Positions 51,528 through 58,492 of a DNA stretch of 64,000 nucleotides are shown here, one piece after another (the first letter of the stretch is position 1; each line of letters opens with the position of its first letter). Source of the DNA: Paenibacillus planticolens (GTDB lineage: Bacteria; Bacillota; Bacilli; Paenibacillales; NBRC-103111). Both the position numbers and the translations under genes were made by a program. The stretch is from the NCBI RefSeq assembly GCF_013141725.1, contig NZ_WHNZ01000043.1, positions 1 through 64,000 on the forward strand, read 5' to 3'. The notes below the pieces were generated by a model, which worked only from the letters and a program-made list of their open reading frames with translations, had not been told where the DNA came from and did no database searches.

Positions 51528-52667
51528 TTAATTTTCAGACGGCTTTTTCGGTCCTACGACATAGACCGTATACCCCTGTTTTGTTCCGAATTTATTGGCA
51601 TAGCCATGATCTTCAAAGTATACATCAATCATTTGGCCTTTCACACCGCTGCCGATATCTTCAGCACGGCGGAAGCCGACACCCTCAATGTAAACCCACC
51701 ATCCCAGCGGGATAACTTTCGGGTCAACCGCAATCGTTCTGCCTTCCGTTACCGTTGTTCCCGTATACGTCTTACCGTATCCAGGCGATCCTTCGGACTT
51801 CCCTGTCGAATCTGCGCCCGCCGAATAGGCGGTCAGCTTCACATTCTTCAGAATTTGTTTATACCCGAACGTAACGCCATTCTTGGAAATCTCATCCACA
51901 CTCGGGGATGAGGCCGACAGCGTCACAACAGGGTTCTTCGTGCCAACGGACACGACTTTCTTGATACTTTCCTGCTGGACTTCTTGACCCACAACAGCTT
52001 CCGCCACTAGAACGCCATCTTCGTAAGTCTTCTCTTTCTTTTTGACCAATACGCCCTCTTTACCTTCTTGGACAACTTGCTCTTTGCCTTTGAGCAGCGA
52101 TGCATCACTTTTCTTTTCCGTATCGAATGCAATCGGCTCTGTTACTTCTTCCGTCTCTTTTTTTACACGGACGATTTTGATTTCATCGCCTGAGCTCAGA
52201 GCGGCTGTTGGATCGGGAGTCAGCTTATCCTGTTCCCCAAGTGCAATATGTAAACGTTGCAATGCACTTTCAACCGTTCTTGCAGTTGTGTAAACAGTGG
52301 TGGTCTTTCCATCAGCAGTCAATTGAATTGGAGAAGCTTGCTCGATGACGAATTTGTCTCCACCCTTGATTGTCGCCGCAGGGTCTGCAGATATTTCATC
52401 GTGTTCACCAATCTTTATGGCTTGTTCATCCAGTAGGCGTTGCAGGACCCATTGCTTCGTATGCACAACGGTTTCTTGTCCATTCACAACCACGGATACG
52501 CTCTTGGTAGCCGTACCGTACAACAACACCAAAAACATGAAAGTCATTGCGATTGAGATTAGAGCCAGGCTTAAAATCAAACGCAAGTTTTCATGCTTCC
52601 ATCGCAATGCGAAGGACATGCTGGATGATCGTTTTACATGGGTCTCGCTAAAAGAGATACTGCCCAC
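51528..52667 (-). CDS. G5 and 3D domain cell-wall protein (YabE/RpfB-like)
   Basis: Probable secreted or membrane-anchored peptidoglycan hydrolase. The 379 residues have a membrane anchor (about 29-50), two ubiquitin-like DUF348 domains (about 55-105 and 110-165), a G5 domain (about 200-245, YEDGVLVAEAVVGQEVQQES) and a C-terminal 3D lytic domain (about 275-375) with AYSAGADSTGKSEGSPGYGK, IAVDPKVIPLGWWVYIEGVG and AEDIGSGVKGQMIDVYF (catalytic aspartates). The start is GTG behind AAGGAGG. A c-di-AMP riboswitch and terminator precede it, coupling wall remodelling to this second messenger. Confidence 0.93.
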   Translation of the reverse strand: MGSISFSETHVKRSSSMSFALRWKHENLRLILSLALISIAMTFMFLVLLYGTATKSVSVVVNGQETVVHTKQWVLQRLLDEQAIKIGEHDEISADPAATIKGGDKFVIEQASPIQLTADGKTTTVYTTARTVESALQRLHIALGEQDKLTPDPTAALSSGDEIKIVRVKKETEEVTEPIAFDTEKKSDASLLKGKEQVVQEGKEGVLVKKKEKTYEDGVLVAEAVVGQEVQQESIKKVVSVGTKNPVVTLSASSPSVDEISKNGVTFGYKQILKNVKLTAYSAGADSTGKSEGSPGYGKTYTGTTVTEGRTIAVDPKVIPLGWWVYIEGVGFRRAEDIGSGVKGQMIDVYFEDHGYANKFGTKQGYTVYVVGPKKPSEN

Positions 52668-52848
52668 TTCTTCGGTCCTCCTTCAAAGCCTCGCCGCCAG
52701 GTTACAGCATGATTAAATTTGACGCGACTAAGGTTTTTAATTTAACTTAACGTGCTTCCATCGGCAGCTGCGCTTAAACTGCTGCGTTCCGGTCGTCCCA
52801 CCCCGCTTTGCCTATTCAACATTCTATGAGTAGAGATCCTTAAGAAGA

Positions 52849-52886
52849 TAAAAAGCCAGCAAGAAGAGGACTCTTCTCGCTGGCTT
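52849..52886 (-). terminator. Riboswitch expression-platform terminator
   Basis: A 16-bp stem AAGCCAGCGAGAAGAG/CTCTTCTTGCTGGCTT with one G-T pair, followed by TTTTT on the minus strand. It lies between the riboswitch and the yabE-like start, as expected for a switch that stops transcription when ligand is bound. Confidence 0.92.
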
Positions 52887-52929
52887 AGTTTGCATAGTAA
52901 ATACACAAATAGCACACACGACAATCGTT

Positions 52930-53110
52930 ACCTCTCTTACGCTTACGAGGTTAGCTGACGGATTCGGACGTGAGAGTCGCCCTACTCAGACGTAAACTTC
53001 CGTTAACGTCCAAGATTCACCCCTGTTACTCACTCTGTTCACTTCAGATGCGTTCACCCGCTTCTCAAGCTTACAGTGGTTCCCCCGTTCCCTTATTCGG
53101 AACTCAGCGA
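52930..53110 (-). ncRNA. c-di-AMP riboswitch (ydaO-yuaA type)
   Basis: The minus strand carries the conserved blocks of this class in order: TCGCTGAGTTCCGAA, GGAACGGGGGAACCA, GGGGTGAATCTTGG, CCGAATCCGTCAGCTAACCT and CGTAAGCGTAAGAGAGGTAA. The class binds two c-di-AMP molecules and usually shuts off wall-hydrolase and osmolyte genes. A strong terminator follows and a 3D-domain gene is the target. DarA, a c-di-AMP receptor, is encoded at 63 kb. Confidence 0.9.
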
Positions 53111-53152
53111 ATGGAAAAATGGCAAATTGGTTATTAAGTTATTATGAAAAGT

Positions 53153-53181
53153 ATATTACGCTGTTAATCTCTACCTGTAAA
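53153..53181 (-). promoter_or_regulatory. Promoter of the riboswitch-yabE transcript
   Basis: The -35 TTTACA (53176-53181) and -10 TAATAT (53153-53158) have a 17-bp spacer; predicted start about 35 bp before the aptamer. Confidence 0.7.
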
Positions 53182-53385
53182 GGGATTAACACCTACTAAA
53201 AAGGGCTAAATCGCTTAAAATTAGCTTATTTTTAGAATAAAACCACTTTTTATCTACATTTATCTCACTATAACGTATGAATACTAGGTTTCTTCGTGTT
53301 TTCACACCTAAACTAGGCTTCGAAACCAAATTTGTTTATACTTATCATGAAAGAATTTAGTGATTTAATACCAATAATTAGCTAT
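53182..53385. other. AT-rich divergent intergenic region
   Basis: Region between the riboswitch promoter and ecsA. It must hold the plus-strand ecsAB promoter, but no -10/-35 pair with good spacing is visible. A short GTGT-TTTC-ACAC hairpin lies near 53298-53309. No gene seen. Confidence 0.5.
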
Positions 53386-53401
53386 TCAGGGAGGCAATGA
53401 G

Positions 53402-54145
53402 ATGGGGCCCATTTTGCAAGTCGACTCTTTATTTGGAGGATATTTACCCACGAAACCGGTTCTCCATGACCTCACGTTTTCGATTCGTCAGGGAGAAATG
53501 ATGGGTTTGATCGGTTTGAACGGCGCAGGCAAAAGTACGACCATCAAAAACATCCTCGGTCTGCTTCAGCCTCAAAAAGGTTCGATAAAAATCAACGGCT
53601 TGACGTTAACCGAGGATCCGCTTCCTTACCGGGCTACCTACGCATATGTTCCTGAGAGTCCGGAGCTATATGAAGAACTTACGATTCGTGAGCACCTCGA
53701 GCTAACGGCAATGGCATACGGCTTGTCGAAGGAAGACTATCTCTCCCGTTCGCAAGCGCTGCTCGCGCAATTTCAGATGGAGGACAAGCTGAACTCCTTC
53801 GCCAGCCATTTATCCAAAGGCATGAAGCAAAAAGTGATGATTATGAATGCGTTCCTGATCGAGCCCTCATTGTACATCATTGACGAGCCTTTTCTCGGAC
53901 TCGATCCGTTAGCGATTCGCTCACTGCTGGAGTTAATGGTCAAAATGAAGCGGCAAGGCGCGTCATTCCTCATATCATCGCATATTTTGTCTACGATTGA
54001 GAAATATTGTGATAATTACGTCGTCCTTCATAAGGGTCACATGGTCGCTCAGGGTGATTTAGTCGAATTGCGTCAGCAAACCGGACTCCAACAGGCGTCA
54101 CTGGACGACATCTTTTATAAGCTTGTAAAAGGGGATCCGGTATGA
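53402..54145 (+). CDS. ecsA: ABC transporter ATP-binding protein, EcsA-like
   Basis: Nucleotide-binding subunit of a two-gene ABC transporter. The 247 residues have Walker A GLNGAGKSTT (about 39-48), signature LSKGMKQKVMI (about 136-146), Walker B LYIIDEPFLGLDP and the switch His in SHILSTIEKY. The N-terminus VDSLFGGYLPTKPVLHDLTF and context with an EcsB-like partner point to the Ecs transporter, which in B. subtilis affects intramembrane proteolysis, secretion and competence. ATG start behind GGGAGG; overlaps the next gene by 4 nt. Confidence 0.88.
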   Translation: MGPILQVDSLFGGYLPTKPVLHDLTFSIRQGEMMGLIGLNGAGKSTTIKNILGLLQPQKGSIKINGLTLTEDPLPYRATYAYVPESPELYEELTIREHLELTAMAYGLSKEDYLSRSQALLAQFQMEDKLNSFASHLSKGMKQKVMIMNAFLIEPSLYIIDEPFLGLDPLAIRSLLELMVKMKRQGASFLISSHILSTIEKYCDNYVVLHKGHMVAQGDLVELRQQTGLQQASLDDIFYKLVKGDPV

Positions 54146-55374
54146 AATCGATGGACTTGAATACCCGTGCCTTATGGCAGCAAAGATTTGAACGTTATAT
54201 GAAAGAATCTATGGGCTATCTGCAGTATGCAGCGCGCAGCAATTTTTTCGGCTTCCTGTTATTTCTTGTCATTCTTTCTTCCTATTATTATGCAAAAATA
54301 CTACAGCGGCTTCCGACAGATTACCCTTATCTGTGGATCGTCCTTTTGCTTCTCGTTCCTCTGTTGTCTTCCAGCCCGATCCGCACCTTAACCAGAAGCG
54401 CAGACCGTATGTTTTTGCTGCGTATCGAACATCAAATGGGCCCTTACATCCGCGGCGGATTTATGTACAGTTTAGCGCTGCAAGCATTTTGGACATTTCT
54501 GGCATGGGTCGTGTTGTGGCCTTTATACCATCACTGCCTCGGACGTGAAGAGCAGCATTTCTTATGGATGCTCGCCTTGCTTCTATTAATGAAGTTAGCC
54601 AATTTATCGGCTAGCTGGCAGGAAAGCCGGTTCACGAATGAACGCGCGAGAATCGCATCCGTTAGCTTTCGCTGGATCGCAACAACCGCCTTGGTTTCTC
54701 TGCAATTTCTGACTAGCGTGTTCTGGGCAAGCGGCGCAGCATTGGTTCTCATTTTAGCCTGGCTAACGGCTACTCACTACGTATCCAAATACCTGATTGG
54801 ATGGGATTACCTCATCGCTAAAGAAAGGCAGCAGCAAGCAAGACTTTACGCCTTTTTCAATTGGTTCGTGGATGTTCCGCACTTGGGAACGCGAATAACC
54901 CGCCGAGGCTGGATCAGCGGGGTCACAACATTCATTCCTTTTAAACAAGAGGCTGCTTATCTGTACATATATATGAAGACCTTACTGCGTACGGAGCTAT
55001 TCGGGATTGTCATGCGTATTTCCCTGTTGGGGGCGTTAGCCATAGCCGTTTCAAGCAGCGAAACAGCGCGAATACTCATCTTTTTTATCGCGTTGATCAT
55101 CTCCATGGTTCAACTCACGCCGCTCGAGCGTTCACACCGTTATACCTTTTGGCTGGAGATGTACCCGCTTGACCGTCAATTGAAAGCCGGTTCCTTGGCC
55201 TTCATCATTTGGTCCGTCCTGTTCTTGGAGCTATGCATCCTGTCGGTTCCGCTTTTGATCCGCTCTTCGCCTATCCTTTTCACGGTCCCGCTCATCGGAC
55301 TCGCCTTCATCTCGTTAAGCTGCGGAATCTTGCTTCGACGCAAATTCGCAAAGAACGCTTTACTTGAGACCTAG
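54142..55374 (+). CDS. ecsB: ABC transporter permease, EcsB-like
   Basis: Membrane partner of the preceding ATPase. The 410 residues contain about nine hydrophobic helices, beginning with a cytoplasmic helix (WQQRFERYMKESMGYLQYAA) and a first segment FFGFLLFLVILSSYYYAKIL, the usual EcsB start. Translation is coupled by ATGA overlap. The end overlaps the convergent tatD gene by 15 nt, with no terminator seen between them. Transported substrate is unknown. Confidence 0.85.
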   Translation: MKSMDLNTRALWQQRFERYMKESMGYLQYAARSNFFGFLLFLVILSSYYYAKILQRLPTDYPYLWIVLLLLVPLLSSSPIRTLTRSADRMFLLRIEHQMGPYIRGGFMYSLALQAFWTFLAWVVLWPLYHHCLGREEQHFLWMLALLLLMKLANLSASWQESRFTNERARIASVSFRWIATTALVSLQFLTSVFWASGAALVLILAWLTATHYVSKYLIGWDYLIAKERQQQARLYAFFNWFVDVPHLGTRITRRGWISGVTTFIPFKQEAAYLYIYMKTLLRTELFGIVMRISLLGALAIAVSSSETARILIFFIALIISMVQLTPLERSHRYTFWLEMYPLDRQLKAGSLAFIIWSVLFLELCILSVPLLIRSSPILFTVPLIGLAFISLSCGILLRRKFAKNALLET

Positions 55375-56127
55375 CAAGGCAATCGCGTTGTTTGTCGTTA
55401 TTTCTGCGAGTTCCTCCAGACTCAAGCCCTTAATTTCCGCGGCCGTTTCGGCCACCAACCGAACATAAGCCGATTCATTGCGCTTGCCGCGGAAAGGATG
55501 CGGGGTCAAGTAAGGAGCATCCGTCTCAATCAATAAGCGGTCTAACGGAACTTGGGCCAGCACTTCCTTTGGCTGTTTCGCATTTTTGAAAGTAACAGGC
55601 CCGCCGAAGGAGATATGGAAATTCATATCCAAGCATTGCTTTGCCGTTTCCCAACTCCCCGAAAAACAGTGCATAATACCTCCGACTTCCGCAGCTTTCT
55701 CCTCTTTTAAAATCGTCAAAATATCGTGATGGGCATCCCGGTTATGAATCACAATAGGCATGCCAAGCTTTCGCGCCAGCCTGATTTGCTCTCGAAAAAC
55801 CCGCTGTTGTACGTCCTTGGGCGACTTATCCCAGTAGTAATCCAGTCCGATTTCCCCGATGGCCACCACCTTCTCATGTTTGCACAAATCCTCGATCCAT
55901 TCCAAATCGCCCGGCTGCATATCAATGGCATCGACAGGATGCCAACCCACCGTTGAATAGATGAAATCGTATTTCTCGGCAAGCGCAATCGAGCTGGGAA
56001 TGGTCTCCCGATTAAAGCCGACATTCACCATTCTCGTAACGCCTGCCTCCCACGCACGCTGAATGACCTCATCCTGATCTTCTTGAAATTGTTCCGCATT
56101 TAAATGTGTATGTGAATCTGTCAGCAT
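55360..56127 (-). CDS. tatD: TatD-family metal-dependent deoxyribonuclease
   Basis: TIM-barrel hydrolase that acts as a 3'-5' exonuclease in other bacteria (YabD in B. subtilis). The 255 residues from the ATG of MLTDSHTHLN (behind AAGGAG) carry metal ligands in DSHTHL, IGEIGLDYYWD, VIHNRDAH, MHCFSG and LLIETDAPYLTPHPFRGKRN. A 28-residue longer frame was rejected. It lies 34 nt after the ywfO-like gene. Confidence 0.95.
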   Translation of the reverse strand: MLTDSHTHLNAEQFQEDQDEVIQRAWEAGVTRMVNVGFNRETIPSSIALAEKYDFIYSTVGWHPVDAIDMQPGDLEWIEDLCKHEKVVAIGEIGLDYYWDKSPKDVQQRVFREQIRLARKLGMPIVIHNRDAHHDILTILKEEKAAEVGGIMHCFSGSWETAKQCLDMNFHISFGGPVTFKNAKQPKEVLAQVPLDRLLIETDAPYLTPHPFRGKRNESAYVRLVAETAAEIKGLSLEELAEITTNNAIALLGLK

Positions 56128-56161
56128 GTTCTTCTCCTTACTCTTTCTTATGTATAGTGGT

Positions 56162-57439
56162 TTATTCTTGTTCGCCAAGCAGCTCCCATAGTTCCGGATA
56201 TTGGACGGCATTCAACCGTTCCAGCAGTTCTTCAGGGTAGTAGACATGATGCTTACCCATTTGGAATCCGCTTATAGACTGAACGATCTCCGACCGATGG
56301 GTGATTTCAGTTAACGCTTCCTTATGATCCAAAAGCAGGATCGGCAAATTATCTTCCGTTTCCCCCGGTCTGTACACATCATAGGATTGATTCGAAGGGA
56401 AATCAATTTCCATGTAGTAGATCGGATCAAAGCCGACTTCCGCCATGACTTTCTCCATGAGCTGGATTAAACGCTGATTCGACTCATCGAAGGTACTGTA
56501 TTTATACAGTTTACGGTCCAAGAAGCGCTTGCACATATCACCCAGAATGGGGTCCTTCTCGCTCATCCAAAATGTTAACATAGCCTGCATGACAGACTCA
56601 TCCAGCAGTAAATAATCTTCAAGAGAAATTTTATTCTGAATGAGGTGAAGAATGGGATCGGTCATAAAAGCAAACGTATAGTTGTCTTCGTATAAATGTT
56701 TGGCGCGCGCAAAGATTTTATGCAGCAAAATTTCCGCGCTCCGTGTCACCGGATGAAAATAGACCTGCCAGTACATTTGATAACGGGACATTAAATAGTC
56801 CTCTACCGCATGCATGCCGCTCTCTTTGACTACAATATGCCCCCGGTAGGGCCGAATGACGCGCAGGATCCGCTCAAGATCGAACGTACCGTAATTGACC
56901 CCTGTGAAATAAGCATCCCTCAGCAGATAGTCCATCCGGTCAGCGTCCAATTGTGACGACACCAGGCTTACAACAATTTCCTCATTATACGATTTGCAAA
57001 TAACACCGGCTACTTTCTTCGGAAAATCAGGAGAAACCCGCCGAAGTACTTCATTGACCTCCGTATCGCCAAGCACGATTTTACAAGACCAATCCTCATG
57101 CCGTGTTCCGAAAGCCTTCTCAATGGAATGGGAGAAAGGCCCGTGCCCCAAATCGTGCAATAGCGCCGCACAAAGGCAAAGCAGCCGCTCTTCCTTCGGC
57201 CAGCCTTCATATTGATTGCGTTCAAATTGGGAAATAATTTTGCGCGTGATCTCATAAACACCGAGCGAATGAGAGAACCGGCTGTGCTCGGCACCATGAA
57301 ACGTTAAATAAGAGGTGCCCAATTGACGAATGCGGCGCAGCCTTTGAAACTCTCGCGTATTGATCAAATCCCATATCGTGGCATCCTGGACATATATGTA
57401 TTTATGAACCGGATCTTTAAAAACTTTCTCTTCCTTCAT
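56162..57439 (-). CDS. HD-domain dNTP triphosphohydrolase (YwfO-like)
   Basis: The 425 residues belong to the SAMHD1/dGTPase-like HD superfamily: QRLRRIRQLGTSYLTFHGAE, HSRFSHSLGVYEI, LLCLCAALLHDLGHGPFSHS (HD motif about 92-93) and SQLDADRMDYLLRDAYFTGV (metal Asp). B. subtilis YwfO hydrolyses nucleoside triphosphates. metS, which precedes tatD in B. subtilis, is replaced by this gene. The ATG is about 35 bp from an array of Spo0A-box sequences. Confidence 0.88.
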   Translation of the reverse strand: MKEEKVFKDPVHKYIYVQDATIWDLINTREFQRLRRIRQLGTSYLTFHGAEHSRFSHSLGVYEITRKIISQFERNQYEGWPKEERLLCLCAALLHDLGHGPFSHSIEKAFGTRHEDWSCKIVLGDTEVNEVLRRVSPDFPKKVAGVICKSYNEEIVVSLVSSQLDADRMDYLLRDAYFTGVNYGTFDLERILRVIRPYRGHIVVKESGMHAVEDYLMSRYQMYWQVYFHPVTRSAEILLHKIFARAKHLYEDNYTFAFMTDPILHLIQNKISLEDYLLLDESVMQAMLTFWMSEKDPILGDMCKRFLDRKLYKYSTFDESNQRLIQLMEKVMAEVGFDPIYYMEIDFPSNQSYDVYRPGETEDNLPILLLDHKEALTEITHRSEIVQSISGFQMGKHHVYYPEELLERLNAVQYPELWELLGEQE

Positions 57440-57475
57440 CTGTTCACAACCTTTCTTTATTTAATTCTACATGTT

Positions 57476-57525
57476 TTCGACAATCCGCTCCATCACTTCG
57501 ACACTTAATGTCGTAATTTGTCGAA
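57476..57525. promoter_or_regulatory. Array of three Spo0A-box sequences
   Basis: Exact TGTCGAA cores occur at 57476-57482 (minus), 57497-57503 (minus) and 57519-57525 (plus), spaced 21-22 bp, about two DNA turns. They lie just upstream of the ywfO-like gene and 200 bp upstream of the abrB promoter. The core matches the known 0A box; binding is inferred. Confidence 0.65.
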
Positions 57526-57565
57526 TCGCTACTCCCAGTTTTCTCTTCGTTCCGCTCTTGCATTT

Positions 57566-57590
57566 CTATTGGTAACTCTAACCTTTTTCA
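57566..57590 (+). repeat. 25-bp direct repeat flanking abrB, left copy
   Basis: CTATTGGTAACTCTAACC followed by TTTTTCA; matches the copy at 58099-58123 in 24 of 25 positions. The two copies are 533 bp apart and bracket the abrB promoter and gene. Confidence 0.85.
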
Positions 57591-57710
57591 GAGAGAGGAA
57601 AGTAATATATTATTTACATTCCCCTATTCTACAGGGTTTTCACCTTCTTCCCTTTCGTAATTAGATATAGAAAAATAATAGCTTTCTTGCTTAAAATCAT
57701 AAAAATATGG

Positions 57711-57739
57711 TTGACTATTTTGGGAATGGTTGGTATCAT
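57711..57739 (+). promoter_or_regulatory. abrB promoter
   Basis: The -35 TTGACT (57711-57716) and -10 TATCAT (57734-57739) have a 17-bp spacer. The expected start near 57746 lies about 65 bp before abrB. Confidence 0.82.
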
Positions 57740-57755
57740 TAGTCAAGAAGATATG

Positions 57756-57762
57756 TCGAAAC
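57756..57762 (+). promoter_or_regulatory. Spo0A box downstream of the abrB start
   Basis: TGTCGAA about 10-17 bp downstream of the predicted abrB start. In B. subtilis Spo0A~P represses abrB from boxes downstream of the start, so the arrangement is conserved. Confidence 0.75.
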
Positions 57763-57810
57763 ATGACGATATTGATAAAATTTTTATAAAATCGAAAGGG
57801 GTTTATATAT

Positions 57811-58065
57811 ATGATGAAATCTACGGGCATTGTCAGAAAAGTTGACGAATTGGGGCGTGTCGTTATTCCGATTGAACTTCGCCGCACGCTGGGTATTGGC
57901 GAGAAGGATGCTCTGGAAATTTATGTAGATGGCGAGCGCATCATGCTTAAGAAATATGAGCCTGCTTGTATCTTCTGCGGCAACGCGGAAGGCGTCTCTT
58001 ACTTTAAGGGAAAAATTGTTTGTCATATTTGTTTAGCAGAAATGCCAACACCTGTGACAAAATAA
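57811..58065 (+). CDS. abrB: Transition-state regulator AbrB
   Basis: Global DNA-binding repressor of stationary-phase genes. The protein (84 residues; 83 if the second of two adjacent ATGs is used) starts MKSTGIVRKVDELGRVVIPI and continues ELRRTLGIGEKDALEIYVDG, nearly identical to B. subtilis AbrB over the first 50. The C-terminal half differs: it has CIFC and CHIC pairs (about residues 54-57 and 71-74) suggesting a zinc site, in place of the B. subtilis multimerisation domain. Plus-strand single gene with promoter, Spo0A box and terminator; RBS AAAGGGG. Confidence 0.95.
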   Translation: MMKSTGIVRKVDELGRVVIPIELRRTLGIGEKDALEIYVDGERIMLKKYEPACIFCGNAEGVSYFKGKIVCHICLAEMPTPVTK

Positions 58066-58098
58066 GAAAAATAGTATATAATAGAAGTAGCACTTATC

Positions 58099-58123
58099 CT
58101 ATTGGTAATTCTAACCTTTTTCA
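58099..58123 (+). repeat. 25-bp direct repeat flanking abrB, right copy
   Basis: Second copy of the repeat at 57566-57590, one mismatch, located between the abrB stop and its terminator. Confidence 0.85.
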
Positions 58124-58134
58124 TATCTCCTCTA

Positions 58135-58179
58135 ATCTCTAATTTGTTGGCTTCCGCCACGGATTAGAGATCTTTTTTT
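58135..58179 (+). terminator. abrB terminator
   Basis: ATCTCTAAT pairs with ATTAGAGAT, with an inner GGC/GCC stem, followed by CTTTTTTTG on the plus strand. Confidence 0.9.
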
Positions 58180-58233
58180 GTTCAGACCTTCTGGAGCGTG
58201 TGCCCCGCCGCCTTTGCCAACCCGCTATGTAAT

Positions 58234-58411
58234 GGGAACTACAGGGCGTTATTTCCGCAGAAACACCCTTATTGGTCAGCGAAGAGGAACTATGATCCTC
58301 TTCTCGCAATTCCGGGCTGAAATCCAGCTGATTCCAGCAAAATAAAGCCCTGTAGTTCCCCTTCATCAGCTAAATGTCTGCTCTTTACCAACATAGCGGC
58401 TTATAGTTCCC
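58234..58411. repeat. 178-bp palindromic dispersed repeat, copy B
   Basis: GGGAAC units at 58234 and 58285 region (GGAAC 58235 and 58286, 51 bp apart) and GTTCCC ends at 58360 and 58411 (51 bp apart). GGGAACTACAGGGCGTTATT at 58234 faces AATAAAGCCCTGTAGTTCCC ending at 58360. Inner GAAGAGGA-N7-TCCTCTTC is a perfect inverted repeat at 58281-58303. It aligns best with the reverse complement of the element at 29224-29401. No gene in 58180-58492. Confidence 0.85.
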
Positions 58412-58492
58412 TTAAAAGGAGCGCGCTGTCTTCAGGCCATCCAATCCTTTAACTGCAACTGACTGGCTGGCGAAAAACCACGCCCGCTCGAG

